Positions 49,856-60,100 of a stretch of DNA of 64,000 nucleotides are shown piece after piece. The position numbers and the translations under genes are program-made. The first letter of the stretch is position 1. Each line of letters starts with the position of its first letter. Below the pieces are notes generated by a model. That model saw nothing but the letters and a program-made list of their open reading frames with translations. It ran no database searches and was not told the DNA's origin. Source of the stretch: Eublepharis macularius (lineage: Eukaryota > Chordata > Lepidosauria > Squamata > Eublepharidae); the NCBI RefSeq assembly GCF_028583425.1, contig NC_072796.1, forward strand, positions 143,415,464 to 143,479,463, in the 5' to 3' direction.

Positions 49856-51400
49856 CCTCCGGGGCCTCCTGCGGGGGTTGCCAGCCCACTGGCGGGAGTC
49901 CTGCCCCTCGAAGCGGGAGGCGCCGCCGGGAGCTCCGACGGATGGCTGCGGCTCCGCGGGCGGCACTCCCGACCTGCTGCTGCTGCAGCCCGCCTCGGCC
50001 GAGGCGCCTCCTGACGGGCCCGCGGCCACTCGCGGCTTCTTCGCCCTGCCGGGACGCCTCCGGGGAACGCGCGGCGCGGGACCGGGCGGTGGCGGCGGCG
50101 GCTCCTTCCCTTCGGACCTGCGGGGGGGAAAGGCACCGCTCGAGAGCCGCCGGGCACCAGGGCCGGGCAGGGCGGCGCGGCCAGGGAGGGGGGCGCGGCC
50201 GGGGGCGACAGAGGGCTGCGCCCGCAGGAGACCCCCTGCGCGCCCCGGGAGGCCGCGGGGCGGCTGGAGCGGGGCGGGGGCCGCTTCTCGGGCCGTCCGT
50301 CCAGCCAGCCGGCGGGGCCCCGCGCGCCCTCCCGCCGGGCAGCCCCTCACCGGCTCCGGCGACGCTCCTCGGCGGCGCTTCCGGGTGTTTGAGGCCCCGC
50401 CTCTCACCTGGCCAGGGGCGGAGCCTGCCGCCGTCCCCGCCGAGGCCCCGCCTCCAGGAGGGGGCCGCGGGTGGGCGGGCGGGGGGCGAGCGGTTGTTGC
50501 GCAGGCGCCGCCATCCCCCAGGCCCCGCCTCCCGCGTGGCTCCGCCCCTGCCGCGGGGGGAGGGCGCCTCGTCCAGGGGCGGCTCTAAAGACGGCCGCGG
50601 GGCGCATGCGCACAACCGCGAGCTCTCCCCGAGGCGGGAAACGGCGGGCGGGGGCTGTTTTGCGCGCTCCCCTGGCTCCCTTCACACGTTAGAGGACCCG
50701 TGTCAGCCTCCCCGGCGGCCTGGAGTGCTCCAGGCGATCTCGGCGCTGGCAGAGTCCTCCCCACTCCCGCCTTTTGCAGGGCTGCCTGTCCTCAGGAGGT
50801 GGGTGGGAATTCCCAGGGAACTCCCGCCGGAAGGTTGGCAACCCCTCCCCGCGCATGGCAGCCCTTCCAGGGGGCTCCGGGGTTGCATCCTGGCAGAGGG
50901 TCCGGGGCTCAGGAGGCCTCCCACCCCCCGCTTCTGCAGGAGGGCGGGGGGCAGGGGGAGGGGCGGGCCCGAGCTGGGCTTCCTCCCCCCCCCGGGCCCA
51001 GCAGCCCCCAGCCCAGGCGGGAGGCCCGCTTCCCTAGAGCCGCGACCCCCCTCCCCCCAAGGCGGGCCTGGAGTAGCCGCTGCTCCAGGCGCAGCCGGAG
51101 GGCAGAGCCGCAGGCCGAGCCCCACAGCCAGGCATGCTGAGCAGGGGAGAAAGACCCTCGTGGGTGGGAAATGGGGGGGGGCATGGTGGCTCCCCGTCAA
51201 GAGGCAGCCCCAGAACCGCAGGGTCGGAGTCCGGGGTTGGGAGGGGGGCCACCTCCCTTGGTCAGCTCCGACCGACCCTCAAGAGTTCACGCCCGGCCAA
51301 TCTTGTGGCTCTCTGAGGAGCCGCTGGGCTCGAATCCTGCTGCTCTACTGCAGACCCACTCGGCCGCCCACCCGCCCAAAACCATCCCCAGGAAACATCT
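48980..51400. promoter_or_regulatory. CpG island / MROH1 promoter region
   Basis: A stretch of about 2.4 kb is strongly GC- and CpG-rich, unlike both sides. It contains the MROH1 start codon and exon 1 donor (49828-49855), with the transcription start expected at about 49.9-50.4 kb on the minus strand. GGGCGG/CCGCCC boxes are frequent and no TATA box is evident, fitting a broad housekeeping-type promoter. Long open frames here in several frames are a by-product of GC-rich composition. Confidence 0.75.
49834..49855 (-). CDS. MROH1: MROH1 coding exon 1 (start codon, MAEPRVK)
   Basis: Only 22 coding bases: MAEPRVK plus one base of the next codon. The donor GTGAGT (plus strand 49828-49833) is strong, and the single leftover C joins GG of exon 2 to give Arg. 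The exon sits inside CpG-rich DNA, as expected for a promoter-proximal first exon. I chose this ATG because phase, donor and CpG setting agree. A different upstream first exon cannot be excluded. Confidence 0.75.
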
Positions 51401-52117
51401 GCTACAGTCACCTGGACTGATCTCTGAAGGAGTGAGCTGTGGCTTAGGAAAGCTCCCACTCGGCCAGAGACATTTGGTTCGTCTTCCAGGTGCTACCGGA
51501 CTCTTGCTCGTCTCTGCTGCTACAGAGAGTCTTGCAGGGCTCCCCGTCTTGCTGTTGCTACAGTCAGTGTAAGAGGCCTCAGGATTTTGGCCTTTGCTGC
51601 CCTGGACAAGCACGGCTGCCCCTCTGGAATCCGAACACAAGGCCACCCGCTGCACTCGCAGGGGACGGGCAGATCCATCCCCTGAGCTGGTGATAGGGTT
51701 ATTTGGAGGGAGGGACTCCTACAGTCTCACATAGCCCTAGAGACTGTGGGGCAGCAGGGGAGAATTGGCTCACAGGGCCCGTCCTGCCTCCCCCTCCCCC
51801 CGCACTCCCGTTTCATGGTGTTCGGTGGGCAGGATAAGGTCAGACAGCAGAAACGGCCTTGCGTGTAGGGGCCCGGTTCGGATCAGGACCCTGGTGCAAT
51901 GGGGGAGGGGGCTGCAGACTGCCTCCCAGCAACGTTCTTCGGGTCTGAAATGGTCCTGCTGTCACTATTTGTCCCGTGGGGGGGGGGCAGGGGCTGCATT
52001 TTTGTACTGATTGGATACAGAACAGTTTTCTAAGGGGGGCAAAAAGTCCGAGTAGGAAATGCAGCCATAACCCATAGGGGCAAAGTTGCTCCAATTTCAA
52101 GTTGGTGGCACACCTGA

Positions 52118-52563
52118 TGTCAGGCCTTGCCAGATAAGTCCCCAAGCCCTTCACTGCAAACACACACCTGAGTTTGACTCATACAAAGTGACTTTATTGA
52201 AGAGACACGCCACTACCAAGTTCCATAGGCAGTGACATTGGCCGAAGTGACGCAAGGCAGCAAAGCAAGGGGAATTATAGGACACGGCCCCTGCCCCCCC
52301 CCCTTGGGAAAGAAAGTCCGTTAGGATTTTGGCGGGCTGAGCCAGGGGGGAGGGGAGAGGAAAAGGCTGGGCTCTGCTCCGTCTCTCAGGAGGTTGGTGC
52401 GGCCTCGGCTGGCCGGGAAGGGGTAACCAAAACACCTGCAAGATAAGCAGCTAGCAACCAGCCAGCAAAACAGGTCCCCTCGGCATGTTCTCAGAGGTAC
52501 ACTACACACTGCAGCAAGGAATCCCTAACCCATGGCAGAGATGCTGGAGGCGTGTATCTGACA
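52118..52563 (-). repeat. Gypsy 3' LTR
   Basis: 446 bp, TGTCAG…CTGACA. Nearly the same as 54083-54562 apart from several substitutions and a missing segment of about 34 bp (AACTTCAAGGCCACGTTCTC region), so the element is not recent. Contains the reverse of an AATAAAGTCACTTT-like R region. Confidence 0.9.
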
Positions 52564-52594
52564 TACTGCCCCCTTACAAAGATTCTTTTAAAGA

Positions 52595-52790
52595 GACACC
52601 CCCCCTCCCCAGTTTTTCCAGGTACTTTTTGTGAAACTGACCTACAAGTTTAGGAGCATTCACATCGGAAGCCTTTACCCACTCCACATTGCTCTGGTTG
52701 AAATGAACCCATTGAATTAAGTAAAACAATCCTGCCCCCCCCGCCCCGCTTCATTTTGGAGTCCAAAACTTCCTGGGCTGCGTTGTGCGG
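52595..52790 (-). pseudogene. Chromodomain remnant of gypsy pol
   Basis: On the minus strand, EVLDSKMKRGG then, after a one-base frame change in the poly-G/C run at 52736-52742, YLIQWVHFNQSNVEWVKASD and VNAPKLVGQFHKKYLEK. This is the EILDSR…YLI.W.GY…WEPA..V.AP.L...FH pattern of a chromovirus integrase tail. It shows that an internal deletion removed the rest of pol. Confidence 0.75.
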
Positions 52791-52884
52791 TTGGCCACCC
52801 ACTGAGCAGGGGTGGGACCCCCTGATCTGGATGCCACACGTCGTCGGGGCGCTGAATTCTCCTCGACCTGCTGGCGGGGCCTCC

Positions 52885-54021
52885 TCACAGCAGGTCCTCG
52901 TCTCCCGCTCTGGGCCCTGGGCAGTCGGCGGCAAAGTGACCCGCCCCCCCACACCGCAAGCAGAGGCCCTGTTTAAAGCGGAGGGCTCGCTCGGCCGCCG
53001 GGAGGCGGGTTCGGGAGTGCTTCCTCTCTAGCGCCCAGGCATCCGAGGGGGGTCTGCGCTGGCCCACTTGTTGTTGCATTCGCTGTAGCTTGACCACCTC
53101 CGCCCGATGCTCGATCTCGCAGGCGAGCTGAGTCCATCCCAGCAGGGTCTGGGGGTCGTCTTGCATCAGCGCCTTGTCCAGCAAGTCTGGGTTCAAGCCC
53201 GCCCGGAAAAACTCGACCTTTAGCCCTTCGGTCCAGTTCCTCACTTTGAGGGCCTGCTGTCGGAACTCGGCGGCGTATTCTCGCACGGGACGGGTGCCTT
53301 GCCGCATCAGTTTCAACTTGGTCTTCGCCCTCTCCTCCCTGAGCGGGTCTTCAAACTGCTCTCTTAAGGCTCGGACAAATGCCTCCACGCTCCTGAGTTC
53401 TGGGGCACGGGCCTCCCACAGGGCCATGTACCACTTTGCCGCCAGGCCCCCCAACCGCGAGCCCAAGTAACTCACTCGGCTAGCTTCGTTGGGGAAGGTA
53501 GCGCCCCATCTTTTGAAGAACGCCGTAGCCTGGAGGAGGAAGAAACCTACTTCCTCAGGGTCCCCCTCAAACCGGGCGTCCAGCTCACGCCACCACTGTA
53601 GCTGAGGAGCGGGCGCTGCCAGCGCATCTCGTGGTCCTGGAACCCAAACTGGCACATCGCAGTCCAGGAGGCGCCCTGCAGGTGGCCCGGGTTGCGGCAG
53701 GATTCGCATTATCTCCCGGAAGCCGTCCAGTAGTTCTCGCAGTCCTTCTTTAATCTCATCTGTCTTCCCCCAGAGGGCAAGCATCTGCTCGGTGGGGCTG
53801 CTCGCGCTCAGTTCAAACTGCCTCGCTTTCTCCTCTCGGCTTCGGAGGCTGTTGGACCCCACAGGTGCCCATTCCCGGGGGATGGGGGTCAGCCAGTTCA
53901 GGTAGTTGGCCCCCAACTTGGGGCATGTTCCTAATCCTTTGGGCACTTCGCCTCCGGCGCCCCGAGGTTGCAGAGCGCTGGATGGTCGTCCCTCTGGCAT
54001 CTCATGAGATCCCTTGTCCAT
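52885..54021 (-). CDS. Ty3/gypsy gag polyprotein (intact frame)
   Basis: 378 codons starting MDKGSHEMPEGRPSS, 61 bases inside the 5' LTR. The Retrotrans_gag capsid fold spans roughly residues 150-280 (RVSYLGSRLGGLAAKWYMAL, FEDPLREERAKTKL, RQGTRPVREYAAEFRQQAL). A CCHC zinc knuckle, CLRCGGAGHFAADC, lies near the C-terminus (binds RNA during packaging). It ends GDEDLL. Gag of this lineage has been domesticated elsewhere (RTL/PEG10 family), but here it lies between LTRs with a target duplication, so it is an element gene, not a host gene. An intact gag with no pol is notable. Confidence 0.92.
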   Translation of the reverse strand: MDKGSHEMPEGRPSSALQPRGAGGEVPKGLGTCPKLGANYLNWLTPIPREWAPVGSNSLRSREEKARQFELSASSPTEQMLALWGKTDEIKEGLRELLDGFREIMRILPQPGPPAGRLLDCDVPVWVPGPRDALAAPAPQLQWWRELDARFEGDPEEVGFFLLQATAFFKRWGATFPNEASRVSYLGSRLGGLAAKWYMALWEARAPELRSVEAFVRALREQFEDPLREERAKTKLKLMRQGTRPVREYAAEFRQQALKVRNWTEGLKVEFFRAGLNPDLLDKALMQDDPQTLLGWTQLACEIEHRAEVVKLQRMQQQVGQRRPPSDAWALERKHSRTRLPAAERALRFKQGLCLRCGGAGHFAADCPGPRAGDEDLL

Positions 54022-54082
54022 CTCGTCTGCCGTGGAAGTTCAGGACTCTGGTCCCAGAGGAACTTTAGGACTTTTGCCAAAA

Positions 54083-54562
54083 TGTCAGGCCCTGCCAGGT
54101 AAGTCCCCGAGCCCTTCACTGCAAACACTCAGGTGTATGAGTTAAAGTGACTTTATTGAAGAGACGTATCAGTATCAAGTTCCTTAGATAGTGGCTGAAG
54201 TGACGCATTAAGCAAAGCAAGGGGAATTATAGGGCACGGTCCCTGCCCCCCTGCCCCCCCCCATGGGAAAGAAAGTCCGTTAGGATTTTTGGTGCGCTGA
54301 GTAAAGGAGCCAGGAGGAAGGGGAGGGGGGGAAGGCTGAGCTCTGCTCCGTCTCTCAGGAGGTTGGTGCGGCCTCGGCTGGAACTTCAAGGCCACGTTCT
54401 CAGACTGGCCAGGAAATGGTAACCAAAACACCTGCAAGATAAGCAGCTACTAGCACCCAGCCAGCAAAACAGGCTCCCTCTGCATGTTCTCAGAGGTACA
54501 CTACACACTGCAGCAAGGAATCCCTAACCCATGGCCGAGATGCTGGAGGCGTGTATCTGACA
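54083..54562 (-). repeat. Gypsy 5' LTR
   Basis: 480 bp, TGTCAG…CTGACA, adjoining the primer-binding site and gag leader. It carries the segment missing from the other LTR. Confidence 0.9.
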
Positions 54563-55074
54563 CCTGAAAACTGCAGCATGAGGGTCTCTGACAAGGCGGG
54601 GGTGGGTGGGATGCCCACAACCCCCCCCCCCAAGTTGCACAGCAATTAAGCTTGTCCAGGGGGCCACAAATGCTACTCCTGCAGCAGGCACCTCTGCCCC
54701 AGAAGCTGTTGCGTCACCTCCGTGAATGAGTGTGCTGCTGCACCATGTGATGTGTAGTTCCTGAAAGTACTCGTTTCTTCATACTCTAATCCGGCTACCA
54801 CCAAGGAGAAATAGCTTTGAGGTTGGGTGGAAGTTTGAATGCGGAGTGTGGAAAGGAGCAGGGGTAGAAAAACAAGAGTCACGCGCACCACCGGCTTCTA
54901 CTTTCCCTCGGGAGCTCCTTTGACCTCTGCCTGATCTGTCTGCTGGGTGGGTCCAGCCCCCTCCCCACAGCCTAAAGAAAAAGGGGCCCAGTACAGTGGG
55001 TGGGACTGGCCATGGCTGGCGAGGCATGCCCTCAGCTTGGCACTGCCATGCACTTGGGCCTCTGCCCCCCCGCC

Positions 55075-55260
55075 CCCCCCCGGTCATTATCAGGAGCTGG
55101 GCAGAGCATGTGTATTGCTCCCGTTCTGCAGTCCCTCCATTGGCTGCCCGTCAGCAGTCAGGTTCAATTGCAGGTACCGGCCATCACATACCAAGCCGTT
55201 CATGGCCTTGGTCTCTCTTATCTGCGGGACTGCGTCTCTCCCTGTGTCTCACCATAGCAG
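55075..55260 (+). mobile_element. L2-like LINE fragment
   Basis: Encodes HWLPVSSQVQLQVPAITYQA and HGLGLSYLRDC, the LHWLPV…K.L.YLRD block of L2/R-type LINEs. Short and isolated. Confidence 0.6.
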
Positions 55261-55287
55261 CTTCACTCATCGGAACAGAGCCTGCAA

Positions 55288-55353
55288 TGAAATCCTAAGC
55301 AGAGTTACTCCTGTGTAAGCCCTTAGAATGGCGTAACTCTGCGTAGGATTTCA
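55288..55353. repeat. Short foldback (MITE-like) repeat
   Basis: Arms of 21 bp, TGAAATCCTAAGCAGAGTTA(C) at 55288-55308 and its complement at 55333-55353 with one mismatch, separated by 24 bp. Similar foldbacks are common in reptile genomes. Confidence 0.7.
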
Positions 55354-55689
55354 CTGTAAGGACCCAAACAGAGTGTTAGGAAGACGTAGTGGAGGAAATC
55401 CAACCCCCTGGTCCTGAAGGCTGCACCCGTGTTACCTGACCTACCACCTGCCCTTTCTCCTTGGTGGCTGGAGAGTTTCTACCTGCTGCAAGTCAAGGTT
55501 TGCTCAGTTCTGAGGGATGCAACCTACTTTGTTGGGAGGACAACCTGTTGGGATTTTGCTGGGAAGGGAACCGTTTGCAGCATAACTTTATAATCTCCCT
55601 AATCAAATCAGTCCATACTGGGGCATATCCCTGAAATCACACAACCAGCTAAATGAGAGATTATTTGATACTTTGAGGTTGTGGACTGC

Positions 55690-55810
55690 GTTTTGTTTTG
55701 TTTTACTTTATTTTTACTCCGCTGTTCTTGCTGAGACACAAGGTGGATTGCACAGTGCAAGTCAATATAGTCAAGAGCTAGGACATTCAATGAACAGTAC
55801 AACAGCGTAG
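55690..55810 (-). repeat. Reptile LINE/SINE 3' tail (reverse)
   Basis: TTATTTTTACTCCGCTGTTC…GATTGCACAGTGCAAGTCAA parallels 45000-45290. Confidence 0.55.
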
Positions 55811-56577
55811 GACCCTGACTGAAGAAAGAACCAAAAGATGGTGACTATGGAACAATGCCGTCCACCTCAGCTATTTTATGAATATGGGCTACACTCTGCA
55901 CATGCTCCAGGAGTGCTCCAGTGCTGGTAACAGGAAAACTGATAGAGATCTCTCTCCCTAGCTTAGGGCACCACAGCTCTTCAGGATGCTAATGTCAGGC
56001 CAGAAGCACCTGCTAACTCACAGCTCAAAAGGTTTGCGACCTCATGTGTGTGTAAGGTGCCCTCAAGTTTCAAAAGATGTAATCCTCAATTCAACGATGC
56101 TGTATACAGTTGGTGTGGAAAATATCCTCCTTTATATCCAAGATGTTTCAGTGGGGACCTTTGTATTTAGTCCGTGTGCCAGTCCTTCCTGTCGCCTGTT
56201 TGTTGTTGTTATCACAACTATTTGGCCTTGCTATCCAAAGACAGAAGGGGACTGACAGCAGGTGTGCTCGCCTTCCCTTAGGAACAAAAGCTGGGAATTG
56301 CAATGGTGCGATAGATGGTCCCGGCGCATGCTGGTACAAGCGAATCTGGAGAGGCAGCAAGTGGTTGCAGCCTCTTAACAGCAGCGCAGATTCAGAATGC
56401 GAGATGTGCAAATCCACCTAGAGGGGAATCCTCTTTCAGATTCAGTGGTGGACGCAGTTTCTACACTGAGAGTTTGCTAAAATTGCCCCCCCCCTGCAGA
56501 GTAGGGGGAAGGGGCGGCAGAGCTGAGTGGAGACCTGGGGTGGCCCTGGGATTTTCCAGGCTCTCAGGACCCAAGGG

Positions 56578-59500
56578 CACAGGCTGAGAGTCTATTCCTT
56601 CACAGGCTGAGAGTCTATTCCTTCACAGGCTGAGAGTCTATGCCTTCACAGGCTGAGAGTCTATTCCTTCACAGGCTGAGAGTCTATTCCTTCACAGGCT
56701 GAGAGTCTATGCCTTCACAGGCTGAGAGTCTATTCCTTCACAGGCTGAGAGTCTATTCCTTCACAGGCTGAGAGTCTATTCCTTCACAGGCTGAGAGTCT
56801 ATTCCTTCACAGGCTGAGAGTCTATTCCTTCACAGGCTGTGAGTCTATTCCTTCACAGGCTGAGAGTCTATTCCTTCACAGGCTGAGAGTCTATTCCTTC
56901 ACAGGCTGAGAGTCTATTCCTTCACAGGCTGAGAGTCTATTCCTTCACAGGCTGAGAGTCTATGCCTTCACAGGCTGAGAGTCTATTCCTTCACAGGCTG
57001 AGAGTCTATTCCTTCACAGGCTGAGAGTCTATTCCTTCACAGGCTGAGAGTCTATTCCTTCACAGGCTGAGAGTCTATGCCTTCACAGGCTGAGAGTCTA
57101 TTCCTTCACAGGCTGAGAGTCTATTCCTTCACAGGCTGAGAGTCTATTCCTTCACAGGCTGAGAGTCTATTCCTTCACAGGCTGTGAGTCTATTCCTTCA
57201 CAGGCTGAGAGTCTATTCCTTCACAGGCTGTGAGTCTATTCCTTCACAGGCTGAGAGTCTATTCCTTCACAGGCTGAGAGTCTATGCCTTCACAGGCTGA
57301 GAGTCTATGCCTTCACAGGCTGAGAGTCTATTCCTTCACAGGCTGAGAGTCTATTCCTTCACAGGCTGAGAGTCTATTCCTTCACAGGCTGAGAGTCTAT
57401 TCCTTCACAGGCTGTGAGTCTATTCCTTCACAGGCTGAGAGTCTATTCCTTCACAGGCTGTGAGTCTATTCCTTCACAGGCTGTGAGTCTATTCCTTCAC
57501 AGGCTGAGAGTCTATGCCTTCACAGGCTGAGAGTCTATTCCTTCACAGGCTGAGAGTCTATTCCTTCACAGGCTGAGAGTCTATGCCTTCACAGGCTGTG
57601 AGTCTATTCCTTCACAGGCTGAGAGTCTATTCCTTCACAGGCTGAGAGTCTATTCCTTCACAGGCTGAGAGTCTATTCCTTCACAGGCTGTGAGTCTATT
57701 CCTTCACAGGCTGAGAGTCTATTCCTTCACAGGCTGTGAGTCTATTCCTTCACAGGCTGAGAGTCTATTCCTTCACAGGCTGAGAGTCTATTCCTTCACA
57801 GGCTGAGAGTCTATTCCTTCACAGGCTGTGAGTCTATTCCTTCACAGGCTGAGAGTCTATTCCTTCACAGGCTGAGAGTCTATTCCTTCACAGGCTGAGA
57901 GTCTATTCCTTCACAGGCTGAGAGTCTATGCCTTCACAGGCTGAGAGTCTATTCCTTCACAGGCTGAGAGTCTATTCCTTCACAGGCTGAGAGTCTATGC
58001 CTTCACAGGCTGTGAGTCTATTCCTTCACAGGCTGTGAGTCTATTCCTTCACAGGCTGAGAGTCTATTCCTTCACAGGCTGTGAGTCTATTCCTTCACAG
58101 GCTGAGAGTCTATTCCTTCACAGGCTGAGAGTCTATTCCTTCACAGGCTGTGAGTCTATTCCTTCACAGGCTGAGAGTCTATTCCTTCACAGGCTGAGAG
58201 TCTATTCCTTCACAGGCTGAGAGTCTATGCCTTCACAGGCTGAGAGTCTATGCCTTCACAGGCTGAGAGTCTATGCCTTCACAGGCTGAGAGTCTATGCC
58301 TTCACAGGCTGTGAGTCTATGCCTTCACAGGCTGAGAGTCTATTCCTTCACAGGCTGAGAGTCTATTCCTTCACAGGCTGAGAGTCTATTCCTTCACAGG
58401 CTGAGAGTCTATTCCTTCACAGGCTGAGAGTCTATGCCTTCACAGGCTGAGAGTCTATTCCTTCACAGGCTGAGAGTCTATTCCTTCACAGGCTGAGAGT
58501 CTATTCCTTCACAGGCTGAGAGTCTATTCCTTCACAGGCTGTGAGTCTATTCCTTCACAGGCTGAGAGTCTATTCCTTCACAGGCTGAGAGTCTATTCCT
58601 TCACAGGCTGAGAGTCTATTCCTTCACAGGCTGAGAGTCTATGCCTTCACAGGCTGAGAGTCTATGCCTTCACAGGCTGAGAGTCTATGCCTTCACAGGC
58701 TGTGAGTCTATGCCTTCACAGGCTGAGAGTCTATTCCTTCACAGGCTGAGAGTCTATTCCTTCACAGGCTGAGAGTCTATTCCTTCACAGGCTGAGAGTC
58801 TATTCCTTCACAGGCTGAGAGTCTATGCCTTCACAGGCTGAGAGTCTATTCCTTCACAGGCTGTGAGTCTATTCCTTCACAGGCTGAGAGTCTATGCCTT
58901 CACAGGCTGAGAGTCTATGCCTTCACAGGCTGAGAGTCTATGCCTTCACAGGCTGTGAGTCTATGCCTTCACAGGCTGAGAGTCTATTCCTTCACAGGCT
59001 GAGAGTCTATTCCTTCACAGGCTGAGAGTCTATTCCTTCACAGGCTGAGAGTCTATGCCTTCACAGGCTGAGAGTCTATTCCTTCACAGGCTGTGAGTCT
59101 ATTCCTTCACAGGCTGAGAGTCTATTCCTTCACAGGCTGAGAGTCTATTCCTTCACAGGCTGAGAGTCTATTCCTTCACAGGCTGAGAGTCTATTCCTTC
59201 ACAGGCTGAGAGTCTATGCCTTCACAGGCTGAGAGTCTATGCCTTCACAGGCTGAGAGTCTATGCCTTCACAGGCTGTGAGTCTATGCCTTCACAGGCTG
59301 AGAGTCTATTCCTTCACAGGCTGAGAGTCTATTCCTTCACAGGCTGAGAGTCTATTCCTTCACAGGCTGAGAGTCTATTCCTTCACAGGCTGAGAGTCTA
59401 TGCCTTCACAGGCTGAGAGTCTATTCCTTCACAGGCTGTGAGTCTATTCCTTCACAGGCTGAGAGTCTATTCCTTCACAGGCTGAGAGTCTATTCCTTCA

Positions 59501-60100
59501 CAGGCTGAGAGTCTATTCCTTCACAGGCTGAGAGTCTATTCCTTCACAGGCTGAGAGTCTATGCCTTCACAGGCTGAGAGTCTATGCCTTCACAGGCTGA
59601 GAGTCTATGCCTTCACAGGCTGAGAGTCTATGCCTTCACAGGCTGTGAGTCTATGCCTTCACAGGCTGAGAGTCTATTCCTTCACAGGCTGAGAGTCTAT
59701 TCCTTCACAGGCTGAGAGTCTATTCCTTCACAGGCTGAGAGTCTATTCCTTCACAGGCTGAGAGTCTATTCCTTCACAGGCTGTGAGTCTATGCCTTCAC
59801 AGGCTGTGAGTCTATTCCTTCACAGGCTGAGAGTCTATGCCTTCACAGGCTGAGAGTCTATTCCTTCACAGGCTGTGAGTCTATTCCTTCACAGGCTGTG
59901 AGTCTATTCCTTCACAGGCTGTGAGTCTATTCCTTCACAGGCTGTGAGTCTATTCCTTCACAGGCTGTGAGTCTATTCCTTCACAGGCTGAGAGTCTATT
60001 CCTTCACAGGCTGAGAGTCTATTCCTTCACAGGCTGTGAGTCTATTCCTTCACAGGCTGTGAGTCTATTCCTTCACAGGCTGAGAGTCTATGCCTTCACA
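56578..60100 (+). repeat. 23-bp minisatellite array, about 153 copies
   Basis: Unit AGGCTG(A/T)GAGTCTAT + (T/G)CCTTCAC. The first AGGCTG is at 56581 and the last at 60077, exactly 152 periods of 23 bp, so there is no net indel over 3.5 kb. Nearly all variation is at the two bracketed sites, and all four combinations occur. Longer blocks recur, for example runs of four GAG…TATGCC units followed by GTG…TATGCC (58306, 58697, 58950, 59272, 59640 mark the GTG…TATGCC units, spaced by 17, 11, 14 and 16 units). It lies between MROH1 and TSSK5. Open frames within it are incidental. Confidence 0.97.

Larger units (their letters stand above)
52118..54562 (-). mobile_element. Ty3/gypsy retrotransposon, gag-only, both LTRs, 5-bp target duplication
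   Basis: A 2445-bp element in reverse orientation. The LTRs begin TGTCAGGCC and end ATCTGACA. It is flanked by the exact 5-bp repeat CCTGA (52113-52117 and 54563-54567). The order on the minus strand is 5' LTR, 61-base leader with a TGGCAAAAG-type primer-binding site next to the LTR, gag, a short chromodomain remnant, a purine-rich tract (AAGGGGGCAG), 3' LTR. Protease, RT, RNase H and most of integrase are absent, so the copy is non-autonomous. It lies upstream of MROH1, just outside the CpG island. Confidence 0.92.

Noticed and set aside
49408..51420. A 670-codon open frame on the plus strand, and several other long frames at 48.8-51.6 kb
   Set aside because: It lies in the CpG island, where stop codons are scarce in all frames. 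The peptides are Pro/Gly/Arg/Ala-rich with no domain, and they overlap the MROH1 first exon on the other strand.
58035..58220. A 61-codon repetitive open frame in the tandem array
   Set aside because: It is a by-product of the 23-bp unit (69 bp = 23 codons when stops happen to be absent). It has no start context or conservation.
56578..60100. Possible CRISPR array
   Set aside because: Units follow each other with no unique spacers and the genome is vertebrate. It is a minisatellite.
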